Position numbers and translations under genes: made by a program. The notes beneath the pieces are model-generated. The model was not told the origin of the DNA. It saw nothing but the letters and a program-made list of their open reading frames with translations, and made no database searches. A DNA stretch of 64,000 nucleotides from DASQBT01 sp963746955 (GTDB lineage Bacteria; Pseudomonadota; Gammaproteobacteria; Burkholderiales; Thiobacillaceae). The DNA is taken from positions 28,088-92,087 of the forward strand of contig CAVVDR010000021.1 of assembly GCA_963746955.1 (NCBI GenBank). The letters run 5' to 3'. This document shows positions 31,798-44,871 of the stretch, in pieces; position 1 is the stretch's first letter; each line of letters starts with the position of its first letter.

Positions 31798-33891
31798 TTA
31801 CTTCTTGCTGCTGATCACGGTTTCCGCCACATTCCTGGGCGCTTCGCTGTAGTGCTTGAATTCCATTGAGTAGGTCGCACGCCCTTGGGACATGGACCGC
31901 AGGTCGGTCGAATATCCGAACATCTCGGCCAGCGGCACTTCCGCCTTGATGGTTTTTCCGCCCGGCATGTCTTCCATGCCCTGGATGATGCCGCGTCGAC
32001 GGTTGAGGTCACCCATCACGTCACCCATGTAGTCCTCCGGGGTCTCAACTTCAACCGCCATCATGGGCTCCAGCAGTGCCGGATTGGCTTTGCGCATCCC
32101 GTCCTTGAACGCCAGGATGGCAGCCATCTTGAAAGCCTGTTCGGAAGAGTCCACCTCGTGGTAGGACCCGTCAAACAGGGTGACCTTCACATCGACCACC
32201 GGAAAGCCCGCCAGGACGCCATTGTTCATTGCCTCGCGCAGACCCTTGTCAACCGCCGGAATGTATTCGCGCGGCACCGTGCCGCCCTTGATGGAATCGA
32301 CAAACTCGTAGCCCTTGCCCGCAACGTTCGGCTCCATCTTGAGCCAGACGTGGCCATACTGGCCCTTGCCGCCGGACTGCTTGACGAACTTGCCCTCGAT
32401 CTCTGTCAGCTTGCGGATCGCTTCGCGGTACGCCACCTGGGGCGCACCCACGTTAGCCTCAACGCCAAACTCGCGTTTCATCCGGTCGACGATGATTTCT
32501 AGGTGCAGTTCACCCATGCCTGAAATGATCGTCTGGCCGGTTTCCTCATCGGTACGCACGCGGAACGAGGGGTCTTCCTGCGCCAGACGGCCCAGCGCGA
32601 TCCCCATTTTCTCCTGGTCGGCCTTGGTCTTGGGTTCCACCGCCACGTGAATTACCGGTTCGGGAAATATCATCCGCTCCAGGATAATGGGCTTGTCCGG
32701 ATTGCAGATGGTGTCGCCGGTAACCGCTTCTTTCAGGCCTACCGCCGCAGCGATATCACCTGCCCGAACTTCCTTGATTTCCGCGCGCTGGTTGGCATGC
32801 ATCTGCAGAATTCGGCCGATGCGCTCCTTGCGGCCCCTCACCGAGTTGTAAATGGTATCACCGGAGTTCACCACCCCCGAGTACACGCGGAAGAAGGTAA
32901 GCTGGCCGACATAGGGATCGGTCGCAATCTTGAACGCCAGCGCTGCAAAAGGCTCTTCATCGGAAGCGCTGCGCTCAACCTCTTTGCCGTTTTCGAGTTC
33001 CCCTTTGACCGGCGGAATATCGACTGGGGAGGGCATGTAATCAATGACGGCGTCCAGCATCTTCTGCACGCCTTTGTTCTTGAAGGCGCTGCCGCACAGC
33101 ATCGGGACAATCTCGCTGGCGATGGTACGGGCGCGCAAGCCCTTCATGATGTCTGCCTCGGAAAGGTCGCCCTCTTCCAAGTATTTGTTCATCATTTCCT
33201 CGGATGACTCGGCCGCAGCTTCGAGCATTTTCTCGCGCCACTCCTTGCAGGTGTCAAGCAGCTCGGCAGGAATTTCCGTGTATTCAAACCTCATTCCCTG
33301 GGAAGCTTCATCCCAGTAGATGGCCTTCATCTTGACCAGATCCACCACACCCTTGAAGTTCTCTTCCGCGCCAATAGGCACCACGACAGGAACGGGATTG
33401 GCCCGCAAGCGGCTGCGCATCTGCTCGTAAACTTTGAAGAAATTGGCACCGGTGCGGTCCATCTTGTTGACAAACGCCAACCGCGGAACGCCATACTTGT
33501 TGGCCTGACGCCACACCGTTTCCGACTGCGGCTGCACCCCGCCCACGGCGCAATAGACCATGCAGGCGCCGTCCAGCACGCGCATTGAACGCTCCACTTC
33601 GATGGTGAAGTCCACGTGTCCCGGCGTGTCGATGATATTGATGCGATGCTGGTCGTGCTTGCCATCCATGCCCTTCCAGAAGCAGGTAGTGGCAGCAGAC
33701 GTGATGGTGATGCCACGCTCACGCTCCTGCTCCATCCAGTCCATGGTGGCAGCGCCGTCGTGCACTTCGCCAATCTTGTGGGAAACGCCTGTGTAAAACA
33801 GGACGCGTTCGGTCGTCGTGGTCTTTCCCGCGTCAATGTGCGCGGAAATTCCGATGTTGCGATAGAGTTCGATTGGGGTAGCGCGTGCCAC
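31798..33891 (-). CDS. fusA: Elongation factor G
   Basis: A 697-residue translocase GTPase. G1 AHIDAGKTTTTER (about 17-29), switch region with GITITSAATT, DTPGHVDF and NKMDRTGA are present, followed by domains II-V. The start is GTG at 33891 with CAGGAA about ten bases upstream. It lies between rpsG and tuf in the standard str order. No truncation. Confidence 0.99.
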   Translation of the reverse strand: MARATPIELYRNIGISAHIDAGKTTTTERVLFYTGVSHKIGEVHDGAATMDWMEQERERGITITSAATTCFWKGMDGKHDQHRINIIDTPGHVDFTIEVERSMRVLDGACMVYCAVGGVQPQSETVWRQANKYGVPRLAFVNKMDRTGANFFKVYEQMRSRLRANPVPVVVPIGAEENFKGVVDLVKMKAIYWDEASQGMRFEYTEIPAELLDTCKEWREKMLEAAAESSEEMMNKYLEEGDLSEADIMKGLRARTIASEIVPMLCGSAFKNKGVQKMLDAVIDYMPSPVDIPPVKGELENGKEVERSASDEEPFAALAFKIATDPYVGQLTFFRVYSGVVNSGDTIYNSVRGRKERIGRILQMHANQRAEIKEVRAGDIAAAVGLKEAVTGDTICNPDKPIILERMIFPEPVIHVAVEPKTKADQEKMGIALGRLAQEDPSFRVRTDEETGQTIISGMGELHLEIIVDRMKREFGVEANVGAPQVAYREAIRKLTEIEGKFVKQSGGKGQYGHVWLKMEPNVAGKGYEFVDSIKGGTVPREYIPAVDKGLREAMNNGVLAGFPVVDVKVTLFDGSYHEVDSSEQAFKMAAILAFKDGMRKANPALLEPMMAVEVETPEDYMGDVMGDLNRRRGIIQGMEDMPGGKTIKAEVPLAEMFGYSTDLRSMSQGRATYSMEFKHYSEAPRNVAETVISSKK

Positions 33892-33919
33892 TTTGAATAT
33901 TCCTGCCAGGAAGGGCTAA

Positions 33920-34390
33920 TTAAAATCTGAAGTGGGCGAAAGCCTTGTTGGCTTCGGCCATACGGTGCACTTCCTCGCGCTTCTTCATGGCCGCGCCGCG
34001 GCCTTCGGACGCATCCAGCAGCTCACCCGCCAGACGCGCGCCCATGGACTTTTCACCGCGCTTGCGCGCGGCATCACGCACCCAGCGCATGGCCAGGGCC
34101 GAACGACGCGACGGGCGCACTTCTACCGGCACCTGATAGTTGGCGCCTCCGACCCGCCGGCTTTTCACCTCCACCAACGGACGCACATTGTTCAAGGCAG
34201 AAGAGAATACCTCCAGAGGATCCTTGCCGGACTTATTGGAGATCTGCTCAAATGCGCCATACACGATGCGCTCGGCCACGGATTTCTTGCCGGAGGTCAT
34301 GATGGCATTCATGAATTTGGAGACTTCCTGGTTGCCGAATTTGGGATCAGGCAGGATCTCACGTTTGGGAACTTCGCGACGACGTGGCAT
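33920..34390 (-). CDS. rpsG: 30S ribosomal protein S7
   Basis: 156 residues. A primary 16S rRNA binder that nucleates head assembly, and in enterobacteria the repressor of the str operon. MPRRREVPKREILPDPKFGNQEVSKFMNAIM is diagnostic. The C-terminal helix ending KREEVHRMAEANKAFAHFRF contacts the E site. Twenty bases after rpsL. Confidence 0.98.
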   Translation of the reverse strand: MPRRREVPKREILPDPKFGNQEVSKFMNAIMTSGKKSVAERIVYGAFEQISNKSGKDPLEVFSSALNNVRPLVEVKSRRVGGANYQVPVEVRPSRRSALAMRWVRDAARKRGEKSMGARLAGELLDASEGRGAAMKKREEVHRMAEANKAFAHFRF

Positions 34391-34409
34391 GGTTTACTTT
34401 CTCTCTTGT

Positions 34410-34787
34410 TCAGGCAGCCTTGGGGCGCTTGGCGCCGTACTTGGAACGCGACTGCTTGCGGTCTTTGACGCCGGCCGTATCAAGGGAACCGCGCACAGTG
34501 TGGTAACGCACACCGGGCAAGTCCTTAACCCGGCCGCCACGTATCAGGACCACCGAGTGTTCCTGCAGGTTGTGGCCCTCGCCGCCGATGTAGCTGATCA
34601 CCTCGAAGCCGTTGGTCAGCCTCACCTTGCAGACCTTCCGCAATGCGGAATTGGGCTTTTTCGGCGTGGTGGTGTACACGCGGGTACACACGCCTCGCCG
34701 TTGTGGGCAGGCTTGCAGGGCAGGAACCTTGCTTTTCGTTCGCGGCGCCTGGCGGGGCTTGCGGATCAACTGGTTAATGGTTGGCAT
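34410..34787 (-). CDS. rpsL: 30S ribosomal protein S12
   Basis: 125 residues. A decoding-centre protein. MPTINQLIRKPRQAPRTKSKVPAL fixes the ATG at 34787, ten codons inside the open frame. TTTPKKPNSALRK (K43) and GGRVKDLPGVRYH are wild type, so streptomycin resistance is not predicted. First gene of the str set, behind its own promoter and an attenuator-like leader. Confidence 0.98.
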   Translation of the reverse strand: MPTINQLIRKPRQAPRTKSKVPALQACPQRRGVCTRVYTTTPKKPNSALRKVCKVRLTNGFEVISYIGGEGHNLQEHSVVLIRGGRVKDLPGVRYHTVRGSLDTAGVKDRKQSRSKYGAKRPKAA

Positions 34788-34823
34788 AGCTCTCGGTATC
34801 CATATGCTTGCTCTCAAAACAAC

Positions 34824-34875
34824 CGGGACGGCTCGCGCCGTCCCGTCGCTGGAAAATGCGTCAATTTCGGGACGG
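34824..34875 (-). promoter_or_regulatory. Attenuator-like leader of the str operon
   Basis: On the minus strand the leader holds three segments: A CCGTCCCG (34875-34868), B CGGGACGG (34845-34838) and C CCGTCCCG (34831-34824). B and C, with flanking bases, form a perfect 9-bp hairpin followed by GTTGTTTTG, a weak intrinsic-terminator shape. A has the same sequence as C and could pair with B instead, removing the hairpin. It lies between the promoter at 34901 and the rpsL start. The regulatory meaning is inferred. Confidence 0.5.
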
Positions 34876-34900
34876 AAATTCGCCCGGAAAAAGACGCATG

Positions 34901-34929
34901 AGTTTAAGGAGTGCCCTCCGCCTTGTCAA
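34901..34929 (-). promoter_or_regulatory. str operon promoter at the end of rpoC
   Basis: On the minus strand, TTGACA (34929-34924), a 17-base spacer and TAAACT (34906-34901). The -35 hexamer overlaps the rpoC stop codon. The consensus -35 and spacing make it a strong sigma-70 candidate for rpsL, rpsG, fusA and tuf. Confidence 0.7.
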
Positions 34930-37900
34930 GCAACTTCCTGATTTTCAGGGTTGCTCACTTCGCCTTCCTCGATTGCCCGGCCTTCCGCGATATCCTCCCC
35001 GACAGTCTGGCGCCGGCGGGTGTTGTGATAAGCGAGACCGGTTCCAGCCGGGATCAGGCGACCCACGATGACATTCTCCTTGAGACCGCGCAATTCATCC
35101 CGCTTGCCCATGATCGCGGCTTCGGTGAGGACGCGCGTGGTTTCCTGGAAGGAGGCCGCGGAGATAAACGAATCCGTCGACAGGGAGGCCTTGGTAATCC
35201 CCAGCAGAATAGGCTCGTAGCTGGCCGGCTGCTTGCCCTCGGCTACCATTTCGTCGTTCACCTGCAGCACTTCCGAACGCTCCACCTGCTCGCCTGGGAT
35301 CAGCGCGGCGTCGCCCGGATCGACCACGTTTACCCGGCGCAGCATCTGACGGACGATCACTTCAATGTGTTTGTCATTGATTTTCACCCCTTGCAGCCGG
35401 TAAACATCCTGGACCTCATCGGTAATGTAGCGGGCCAGGGCTTCTACACCTTGCAGGCGCAAAATGTCATGCGGATCGACCGGGCCATCGACGATCATCT
35501 CGCCCTTGTTCACGACCTGGCCATCGTGCGCCATGACGTGCTTTTCCTTGGGTATCAAGTACTCGTGGGGCTGTCCATCGAAATCCGTGATGACCAGGCG
35601 CTGCTTGCCCTTGGTATCCTTGCCGAAGGATACGGTACCGGTCACCTCGGCCAGCACGCCAGCGTCCTTGGGGGAACGCGCCTCAAACAGTTCCGCCACC
35701 CGCGGCAGACCGCCGGTAATGTCGCGCGTCTTGGAGGTTTCCTGCGGAATCCGTGCCAGCACATCGCCCACGTTAACTTCCTGCCCATCCTTCACGGTAA
35801 TGATGGAACCGATCTGGAAAGTGATGTTGACCAGCATTTCGGTGCCCGCAATTCTGACCTCGTTGCCGGTTTCGTCCAGCATTTTGACTTGGGGACGCAA
35901 CCCCTTGGCAGCGGCTCCCTTGCGACTTTTTGGATCGATCACGACGAGGGTGGAAAGACCGGTCACCTCGTCGATCTGTTTGGCGACGGTAACCCCCTCC
36001 TCCACGTTCTCGAACCTTACCCGGCCCGAGTGCTCCGTGATGATGGGACGGGTATGAGGATCCCAGGTGGCCAGCACCACCCCGGCCTTGATCTTGTCCC
36101 CATCCTTGACCATTACGGTTGCGCCGTACGGCACCTTTTGTCGTTCACGTTCGCGGCCGGCGTCATCCAGAATAATCAGCTCGCCGTTGCGCGAGATTGC
36201 CACCAGTTCCTTGCGTGTATTGGTCACGTAGCGCATATTGGCCGAGTAGCCAACCGTTCCGGCCGACTTGGCTTCAAGCTGACTGGCGGCAGCAGCGCGC
36301 GAAGCGGCCCCGCCGATGTGGAAGGTCCGCATGGTGAGCTGGGTGCCCGGTTCGCCGATGGACTGGGCGGCAATCACGCCGACCGCCTCGCCCACGTTGA
36401 CCAGATAGCCACGGCCCAGATCCCGGCCATAGCATCTGGCGCACAAGCCATAACGGGTCTCGCAAGTCAGCGGGGTGCGCACCTTGACTTCGTCAATACC
36501 CGCCGACTCTATGGTGTCGACCGTAGCTTCATCCAGCAGGGTGCCAGCCTCGTACAATGTCTCCTGGGTCTCGGGATGGACAATGTCCACTGCCGCTGTC
36601 CGTCCCAAGACCCGCTCCCGCAGGGCTTCCACCACCTCGCCGCCCTCGACCAGGGCCTTGACCACCATGCCTTCTCTGGTGCCGCAATCGACTTCGACGA
36701 CGACCAGGTCCTGGGTCACGTCCACCAGACGCCGGGTCAGGTAACCGGAATTCGCCGTCTTCAGTGCCGTGTCAGCGAGGCCCTTGCGCGCGCCATGGGT
36801 GGAAATGAAGTATTGCAGCATGTTCAACCCCTCGCGGAAGTTCGCGGTGATCGGAGTTTCGATGATGGAGCCATCCGGCTTGGCCATCAGGCCGCGCATG
36901 CCTGCCAGCTGGCGGATCTGCGCGGCAGAACCACGGGCGCCGGAGTCGGCCATCATGTAGATGGAGTTAAAGGATTCCTGGCTGACATCATCGCCCTTGT
37001 GGTTCTTCACCTTTTCCGCGCCCAACTGGCCCATCATGGCCTTGGCCACGGCATCGCCCGCCCGGCCCCAGATATCCACGACCTTGTTGTAGCGCTCGCC
37101 CTGGGTCACCAGACCGGACGTATATTGTTTTTCAATCTCCTTCACCTCGTTCTCGGCCGCATCCAGAATGCCGTGTTTTTCCTTCGGAATCAGCATGTCA
37201 TTAATGGCGATGGACATCCCCGCGCGGGTGGCGAAGGAAAAGCCGGTATACATCAGCCGGTCAGCGAAGATCACCGTCTCGCGCAGGCCGCAGCGTCGAA
37301 AACTCGCGTTGATGAGGCGGGAGATTTCCCTCTTCTTCAGCGGTTTATCGATAAAACTGAAAGGCAGTCCAGGTGGCAGGATTTCCGACAGCAGGGCCCG
37401 GCCCAGCGTGGTTTCCACCCGCTTGATGGATTCCACTCTCTCGCCGTTCTTGACGTCCACTTCCTTGATCCGCACCGTCACCCGGGCATGCAGCTCGGCC
37501 GCGCCGGTGTCATAGGCACGGCGCGCCTCCGCCACATCGGCGTAGAGGCTGCCTTCGCCCTTCGCATTGACTTTCTCGCGGCTCATGTAGTACAGGCCAA
37601 GCACAATATCCTGCGACGGCACGATAATCGGTTCGCCGTTGGCCGGGGACAGCACATTGTTTGAAGCCAGCATCAGCGTGCGGCATTCCATCTGCGCTTC
37701 CAGCGACAAGGGCACATGCACGGCCATCTGGTCACCGTCAAAGTCGGCGTTGAAGGCAGAGCACACCAGTGGGTGCAACTGGATGGCCTTGCCTTCAATC
37801 AGTACCGGTTCGAACGCCTGAATCCCCAAACGGTGCAGAGTGGGCGCACGGTTCAGCATCACCGGATGTTCGCGGATGACATCGGAGAGGATGTCCCACA

Positions 37901-39122
37901 CAATGGGTTCTTCATCCTCCACCATCTTCTTCGCCGCCTTGATGGTGGTGGCCAGGCCCATAACTTCCAGTTTGTGGAAGATGAAGGGCTTGAACAGTTC
38001 CAGGGCCATCTTTTTCGGCAGGCCGCACTGGTGCAGCTTGAGTTGTGGGCCCACCACAATCACCGAACGGCCCGAATAGTCGACCCGCTTGCCCAATAGG
38101 TTTTGCCTGAAGCGACCGCTCTTGCCCTTTATCATGTCGGCCAGCGATTTCAGCGGTCGCTTGTTCGCGCCCGTCATCGCCTTGCCGCGCCGGCCATTAT
38201 CCAGCAGCGAATCGACTGCTTCCTGGAGCATGCGTTTTTCGTTGCGCACGATGATTTCTGGGGCCTTCAGCTCCAGCAGGCGCTTGAGCCGGTTGTTGCG
38301 GTTGATTACCCTGCGGTACAGATCGTTGAGGTCCGACGTGGCAAACCGGCCGCCATCCAGCGGCACGAGGGGGCGCAACTCGGGCGGCAGCACCGGCAGC
38401 ACTTCCAGGATCATCCAGTCAGGCTTGATGCCGGAACGCTGGAAGGCTTCCAGCACCTTGAGGCGCTTGGAGGTTTTCTTGAGCTTGGTGTCCGAGGTGG
38501 TCTTGGACAGCTCGGCGCGCAACTGCTCGACCTCGGTAGGCAAGTCGATGGCGCGCAGCAGGTCGCGGACGCCCTCGGCACCCATCAGGGCCTTGAACTC
38601 GTCGCCGTATTCCTCGACCTTGCTCAGGTAATCATCTTCAGTCAGCAACTGGCGCCGGTTGAGCGGCGTCATGCCGGGCTCGACCACGACATAGGCTTCG
38701 AAATAGAGCACCCGCTCAATGTCTTTCAGCGTCATGTCCAGCACCATGCCCAGCCGGGAAGGCAGTGACTTGAGGAACCAGATATGCGCCACCGGCGAGG
38801 CCAGCTCGATGTGGCCCATGCGCTCGCGCCGCACCTTGGAAAGTGTAACTTCCACCCCGCACTTCTCGCAGATCACGCCGCGATGCTTGAGGCGCTTGTA
38901 CTTGCCGCACAGACATTCGTAGTCCTTCACCGGGCCGAAGATCTTGGCGCAGAATAATCCATCCCGCTCCGGCTTGAAGGTTCGGTAGTTGATGGTTTCG
39001 GGCTTCTTGACTTCACCGTAGGACCAGGCGCGGATTTTATCCGGCGACGCGATGCCGATCTTGATCGCGTCGAACTCCTCCTCCTGGGTGGCTTGTTTGA
39101 ACAGATCCAATAATGCTTTCAT
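34926..39122 (-). CDS. rpoC: RNA polymerase beta' subunit
   Basis: 1398 residues. The N-terminal zinc site has CLCGKYKRLKHRGVICEKCG (about 70-89). The catalytic loop NADFDGDQM (about 457-465) holds the three magnesium-binding aspartates. The second zinc site has CETRYGLCARCYG (about 880-900). Trigger loop and bridge helix lie between them, in MRGLMAKPDGSIIETPI. Follows rpoB by 18 bases. Full length and uninterrupted. Confidence 0.99.
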   Translation of the reverse strand: MKALLDLFKQATQEEEFDAIKIGIASPDKIRAWSYGEVKKPETINYRTFKPERDGLFCAKIFGPVKDYECLCGKYKRLKHRGVICEKCGVEVTLSKVRRERMGHIELASPVAHIWFLKSLPSRLGMVLDMTLKDIERVLYFEAYVVVEPGMTPLNRRQLLTEDDYLSKVEEYGDEFKALMGAEGVRDLLRAIDLPTEVEQLRAELSKTTSDTKLKKTSKRLKVLEAFQRSGIKPDWMILEVLPVLPPELRPLVPLDGGRFATSDLNDLYRRVINRNNRLKRLLELKAPEIIVRNEKRMLQEAVDSLLDNGRRGKAMTGANKRPLKSLADMIKGKSGRFRQNLLGKRVDYSGRSVIVVGPQLKLHQCGLPKKMALELFKPFIFHKLEVMGLATTIKAAKKMVEDEEPIVWDILSDVIREHPVMLNRAPTLHRLGIQAFEPVLIEGKAIQLHPLVCSAFNADFDGDQMAVHVPLSLEAQMECRTLMLASNNVLSPANGEPIIVPSQDIVLGLYYMSREKVNAKGEGSLYADVAEARRAYDTGAAELHARVTVRIKEVDVKNGERVESIKRVETTLGRALLSEILPPGLPFSFIDKPLKKREISRLINASFRRCGLRETVIFADRLMYTGFSFATRAGMSIAINDMLIPKEKHGILDAAENEVKEIEKQYTSGLVTQGERYNKVVDIWGRAGDAVAKAMMGQLGAEKVKNHKGDDVSQESFNSIYMMADSGARGSAAQIRQLAGMRGLMAKPDGSIIETPITANFREGLNMLQYFISTHGARKGLADTALKTANSGYLTRRLVDVTQDLVVVEVDCGTREGMVVKALVEGGEVVEALRERVLGRTAAVDIVHPETQETLYEAGTLLDEATVDTIESAGIDEVKVRTPLTCETRYGLCARCYGRDLGRGYLVNVGEAVGVIAAQSIGEPGTQLTMRTFHIGGAASRAAAASQLEAKSAGTVGYSANMRYVTNTRKELVAISRNGELIILDDAGRERERQKVPYGATVMVKDGDKIKAGVVLATWDPHTRPIITEHSGRVRFENVEEGVTVAKQIDEVTGLSTLVVIDPKSRKGAAAKGLRPQVKMLDETGNEVRIAGTEMLVNITFQIGSIITVKDGQEVNVGDVLARIPQETSKTRDITGGLPRVAELFEARSPKDAGVLAEVTGTVSFGKDTKGKQRLVITDFDGQPHEYLIPKEKHVMAHDGQVVNKGEMIVDGPVDPHDILRLQGVEALARYITDEVQDVYRLQGVKINDKHIEVIVRQMLRRVNVVDPGDAALIPGEQVERSEVLQVNDEMVAEGKQPASYEPILLGITKASLSTDSFISAASFQETTRVLTEAAIMGKRDELRGLKENVIVGRLIPAGTGLAYHNTRRRQTVGEDIAEGRAIEEGEVSNPENQEVA

Positions 39123-39140
39123 GACTGATCCCTCGCCCGA

Positions 39141-43214
<4,074 letters not shown>

Positions 43215-43359
43215 GGAGTCTCCTTACTGGCAAGGGTGATGGGACAAGAACGGCGCGAGCAAATTCCCTGGAATACGGATCCACCAGTCCAGTCCGGACA
43301 GGCCGGCGCGAACGGGAGCTTCGCTTCCCAAGTCGATCTGCTGCAAACGTTTCATTGGC

Positions 43360-43426
43360 GACACACCTAAGAAGCACATAACCCGGAGCCTTCGCAGGGT
43401 CTCCGGGCGTGCTGCTTAGGTGTGTC
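43360..43426 (-). other. Long imperfect hairpin between rplL and rpoB
   Basis: A three-part stem. The outer arms GACACACCTAAG/CTTAGGTGTGTC (12 bp, 43360-43371 and 43415-43426) are followed inward by AGCAC/GTGCT (5 bp) and CCCGGAG/CTCCGGG (7 bp). Small internal mismatches separate them, and the terminal loop has 12 bases. No U-run follows on the minus strand. The position matches the E. coli attenuator/RNase III region between rplL and rpoB, so processing or partial termination is the likely role. Confidence 0.6.
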
Positions 43427-43462
43427 CGCAGCGGCCGGGCCGCTACGAAGCACGCGTCAACC

Positions 43463-43840
43463 TTACTTGATCTCGACTTTGGCGCCGGCGTCTTCCAACT
43501 GCTTTTTGAGCGCCGTGGCATCAGCCTTGCTGATGCCCTCCTTCACCGGCTTGGGCGCGCCATCGACCAGATCCTTGGCTTCCTTCAGGCCCAGGCCGGT
43601 GGCGGCACGCACCACTTTGATCACTTCCACCTTCTTGTCGCCGGTGACTGCCAGCACAACGGTGAATTCGGTCTGCTCCTCGACCGCTGCGGCAGCAGCA
43701 GCGGGCGCTGCCGCAGCGGCCACGGCAGTGGCAGCGGCTGAAACGCCGAACTTGTCTTCCATTTCCTTAATCAGTTCGGACAGATCCAGCACGGTCATAC
43801 CGGCGATGGCGTCGAGAATTTCAGCTTTAGATACAGCCAT
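43463..43840 (-). CDS. rplL: 50S ribosomal protein L7/L12
   Basis: A 125-residue stalk protein. N-terminal dimerisation domain (1-33), Ala-rich hinge (about 37-53) and C-terminal factor-binding domain with KVVRAATGLGLKEAKDLVDGAP. It recruits EF-G and EF-Tu. It lies 100 bases after rplJ, a gap with no other gene. Full length. Confidence 0.98.
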   Translation of the reverse strand: MAVSKAEILDAIAGMTVLDLSELIKEMEDKFGVSAAATAVAAAAAPAAAAAAVEEQTEFTVVLAVTGDKKVEVIKVVRAATGLGLKEAKDLVDGAPKPVKEGISKADATALKKQLEDAGAKVEIK

Positions 43841-43940
43841 TTGTAACTCCTGTCAGGTTCGTGAATAGATGAATAAACTTAGGCAGCCTGCTTTTAGTTC
43901 CGGCATAACCTGAAGATTAGCCTTCACTGAAAACACGCGG

Positions 43941-44465
43941 CTACGCCGCCTGTTTTTGATCGCGGACAGCGGCCAGGCCACGCACAAATTTGGTTGGCAC
44001 CTCGTTGAGGGTGCGAACAAACTGTGCGATGGGGGCCTGCATGGTGCCGAGTAGTTTGGCCAGCAGTTCGTCGCGACTGGGCATGGCCGCCAGGTTCGAC
44101 ACGTCCTTGGCAGACATGACGAAATTGGGCATGGCACCCGCCTTGATGACGAACTTTTCGTTGCCTTTGGCGAACTCGTGAAGCACCTTGGCAGCCGCAA
44201 TCGGGTCCTGGGAAATGCCGTAAGCCAGCGGACCGACCAGCTGATCGGCCAACCCGGAAAACGGCGTATCCTGAACGGCGCGGCGCGCCAGGGTATTCTT
44301 GAGGATGCGGAAATAAACTCCGGAGCTGCGCGCTTTCACGCGCAGTTGGGTCATGTCCGTTACCTCCAGTCCGCGATACTCGGCCACCACCACAGTCTGA
44401 GCCTGAGCGATCTGCTCGCTGATCTCGGCGACGACAGCCTTTTTCTCTTCAAGATTGAGACTCAA
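43941..44465 (-). CDS. rplJ: 50S ribosomal protein L10
   Basis: 174 residues. The stalk base that binds L7/L12 dimers through its C-terminal helix, and in enterobacteria the translational repressor of its own mRNA. The start codon is TTG at 44465 (SLNLEEKKAVVAEI follows) behind a perfect AAGGAGG six bases away. VVVAEYRGLEVTDMTQLR is typical. A 9-bp hairpin lies just upstream of the ribosome binding site. Confidence 0.96.
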   Translation of the reverse strand: MSLNLEEKKAVVAEISEQIAQAQTVVVAEYRGLEVTDMTQLRVKARSSGVYFRILKNTLARRAVQDTPFSGLADQLVGPLAYGISQDPIAAAKVLHEFAKGNEKFVIKAGAMPNFVMSAKDVSNLAAMPSRDELLAKLLGTMQAPIAQFVRTLNEVPTKFVRGLAAVRDQKQAA

Positions 44466-44486
44466 GGTCTAACCTCCTTCTGCGTG

Positions 44487-44507
44487 ACAAGCCGGAAACC
44501 GGCTTGT
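44487..44507 (-). promoter_or_regulatory. Hairpin adjacent to the rplJ ribosome binding site
   Basis: A perfect 9-bp stem ACAAGCCGG-N3-CCGGCTTGT ends seven bases upstream of AAGGAGG (44479-44473 on the minus strand). It is well placed to control translation of rplJ, perhaps with L10-L7/L12. Function inferred from position. Confidence 0.45.
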
Positions 44508-44561
44508 TTGGCGACCTTGACAGGAAGATCCTGCTTTCGGGTGCGCCATCTGCGGTGGGTT

Positions 44562-44688
44562 TCAGGTATCAGAGGTCAGGAATCAGGGATCATAAAAAAT
44601 CCCTTCGCCTTACCGCCTCGCCCTTCAATTAAGGTGCAGGTTATTGAATCGGGTTTCACTGATTCCTGATTCCTGATCCCTGATCCCT
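44562..44688. repeat. Heptamer tandem repeats in inverted arrangement
   Basis: At 44660-44688 the plus strand carries four tandem heptamers, two TGATTCC then two TGATCCC. At 44562-44592 the complement appears as degenerate repeats (TCAGGTA, TCAGAGG, TCAGGAA, TCAGGGA). The two blocks can pair over about 16 bases around a ~70-base spacer. This looks like a dispersed simple-sequence element, not part of a gene. Confidence 0.55.
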
Positions 44689-44871
44689 ACAACCCCCTCC
44701 GGTCTTTGACAACCCCGGCCTAGCCGAAGCGAGTCCGGGCCCAAAGTTCGTTAAATCAGTCCCCTCTCCTCGGGCTCCTCTCCCTGAGGGTGAGGGTCGA
44801 GGCGAGGGAACAGCGCTTGCACTTCACCCCTTCTCTCTAACGAGAATGCAGGGCTCTGAGCATCATTCAGA

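Larger units (their letters stand above)
44466..44871 (-). other. 406-base leader region between rplA and rplJ
   Basis: No gene is supported here. Going toward rplJ on the minus strand it holds an imperfect GC-rich palindrome rich in CCTCTCC/GAGGG (about 44760-44813), TGATTCC-type heptamer repeats (44660-44688 and the inverted copy 44562-44592), and a strong hairpin beside the rplJ ribosome binding site. The length fits a regulated rplJL leader, as in E. coli. A promoter could not be assigned with confidence. Confidence 0.5.

Noticed and set aside
34911..37664. 917-codon plus-strand ORF opposite rpoC
   Set aside because: It lies fully antisense to an intact, highly conserved gene. GC-rich codon usage leaves the complementary frame open. 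No recognisable domains or start signal.
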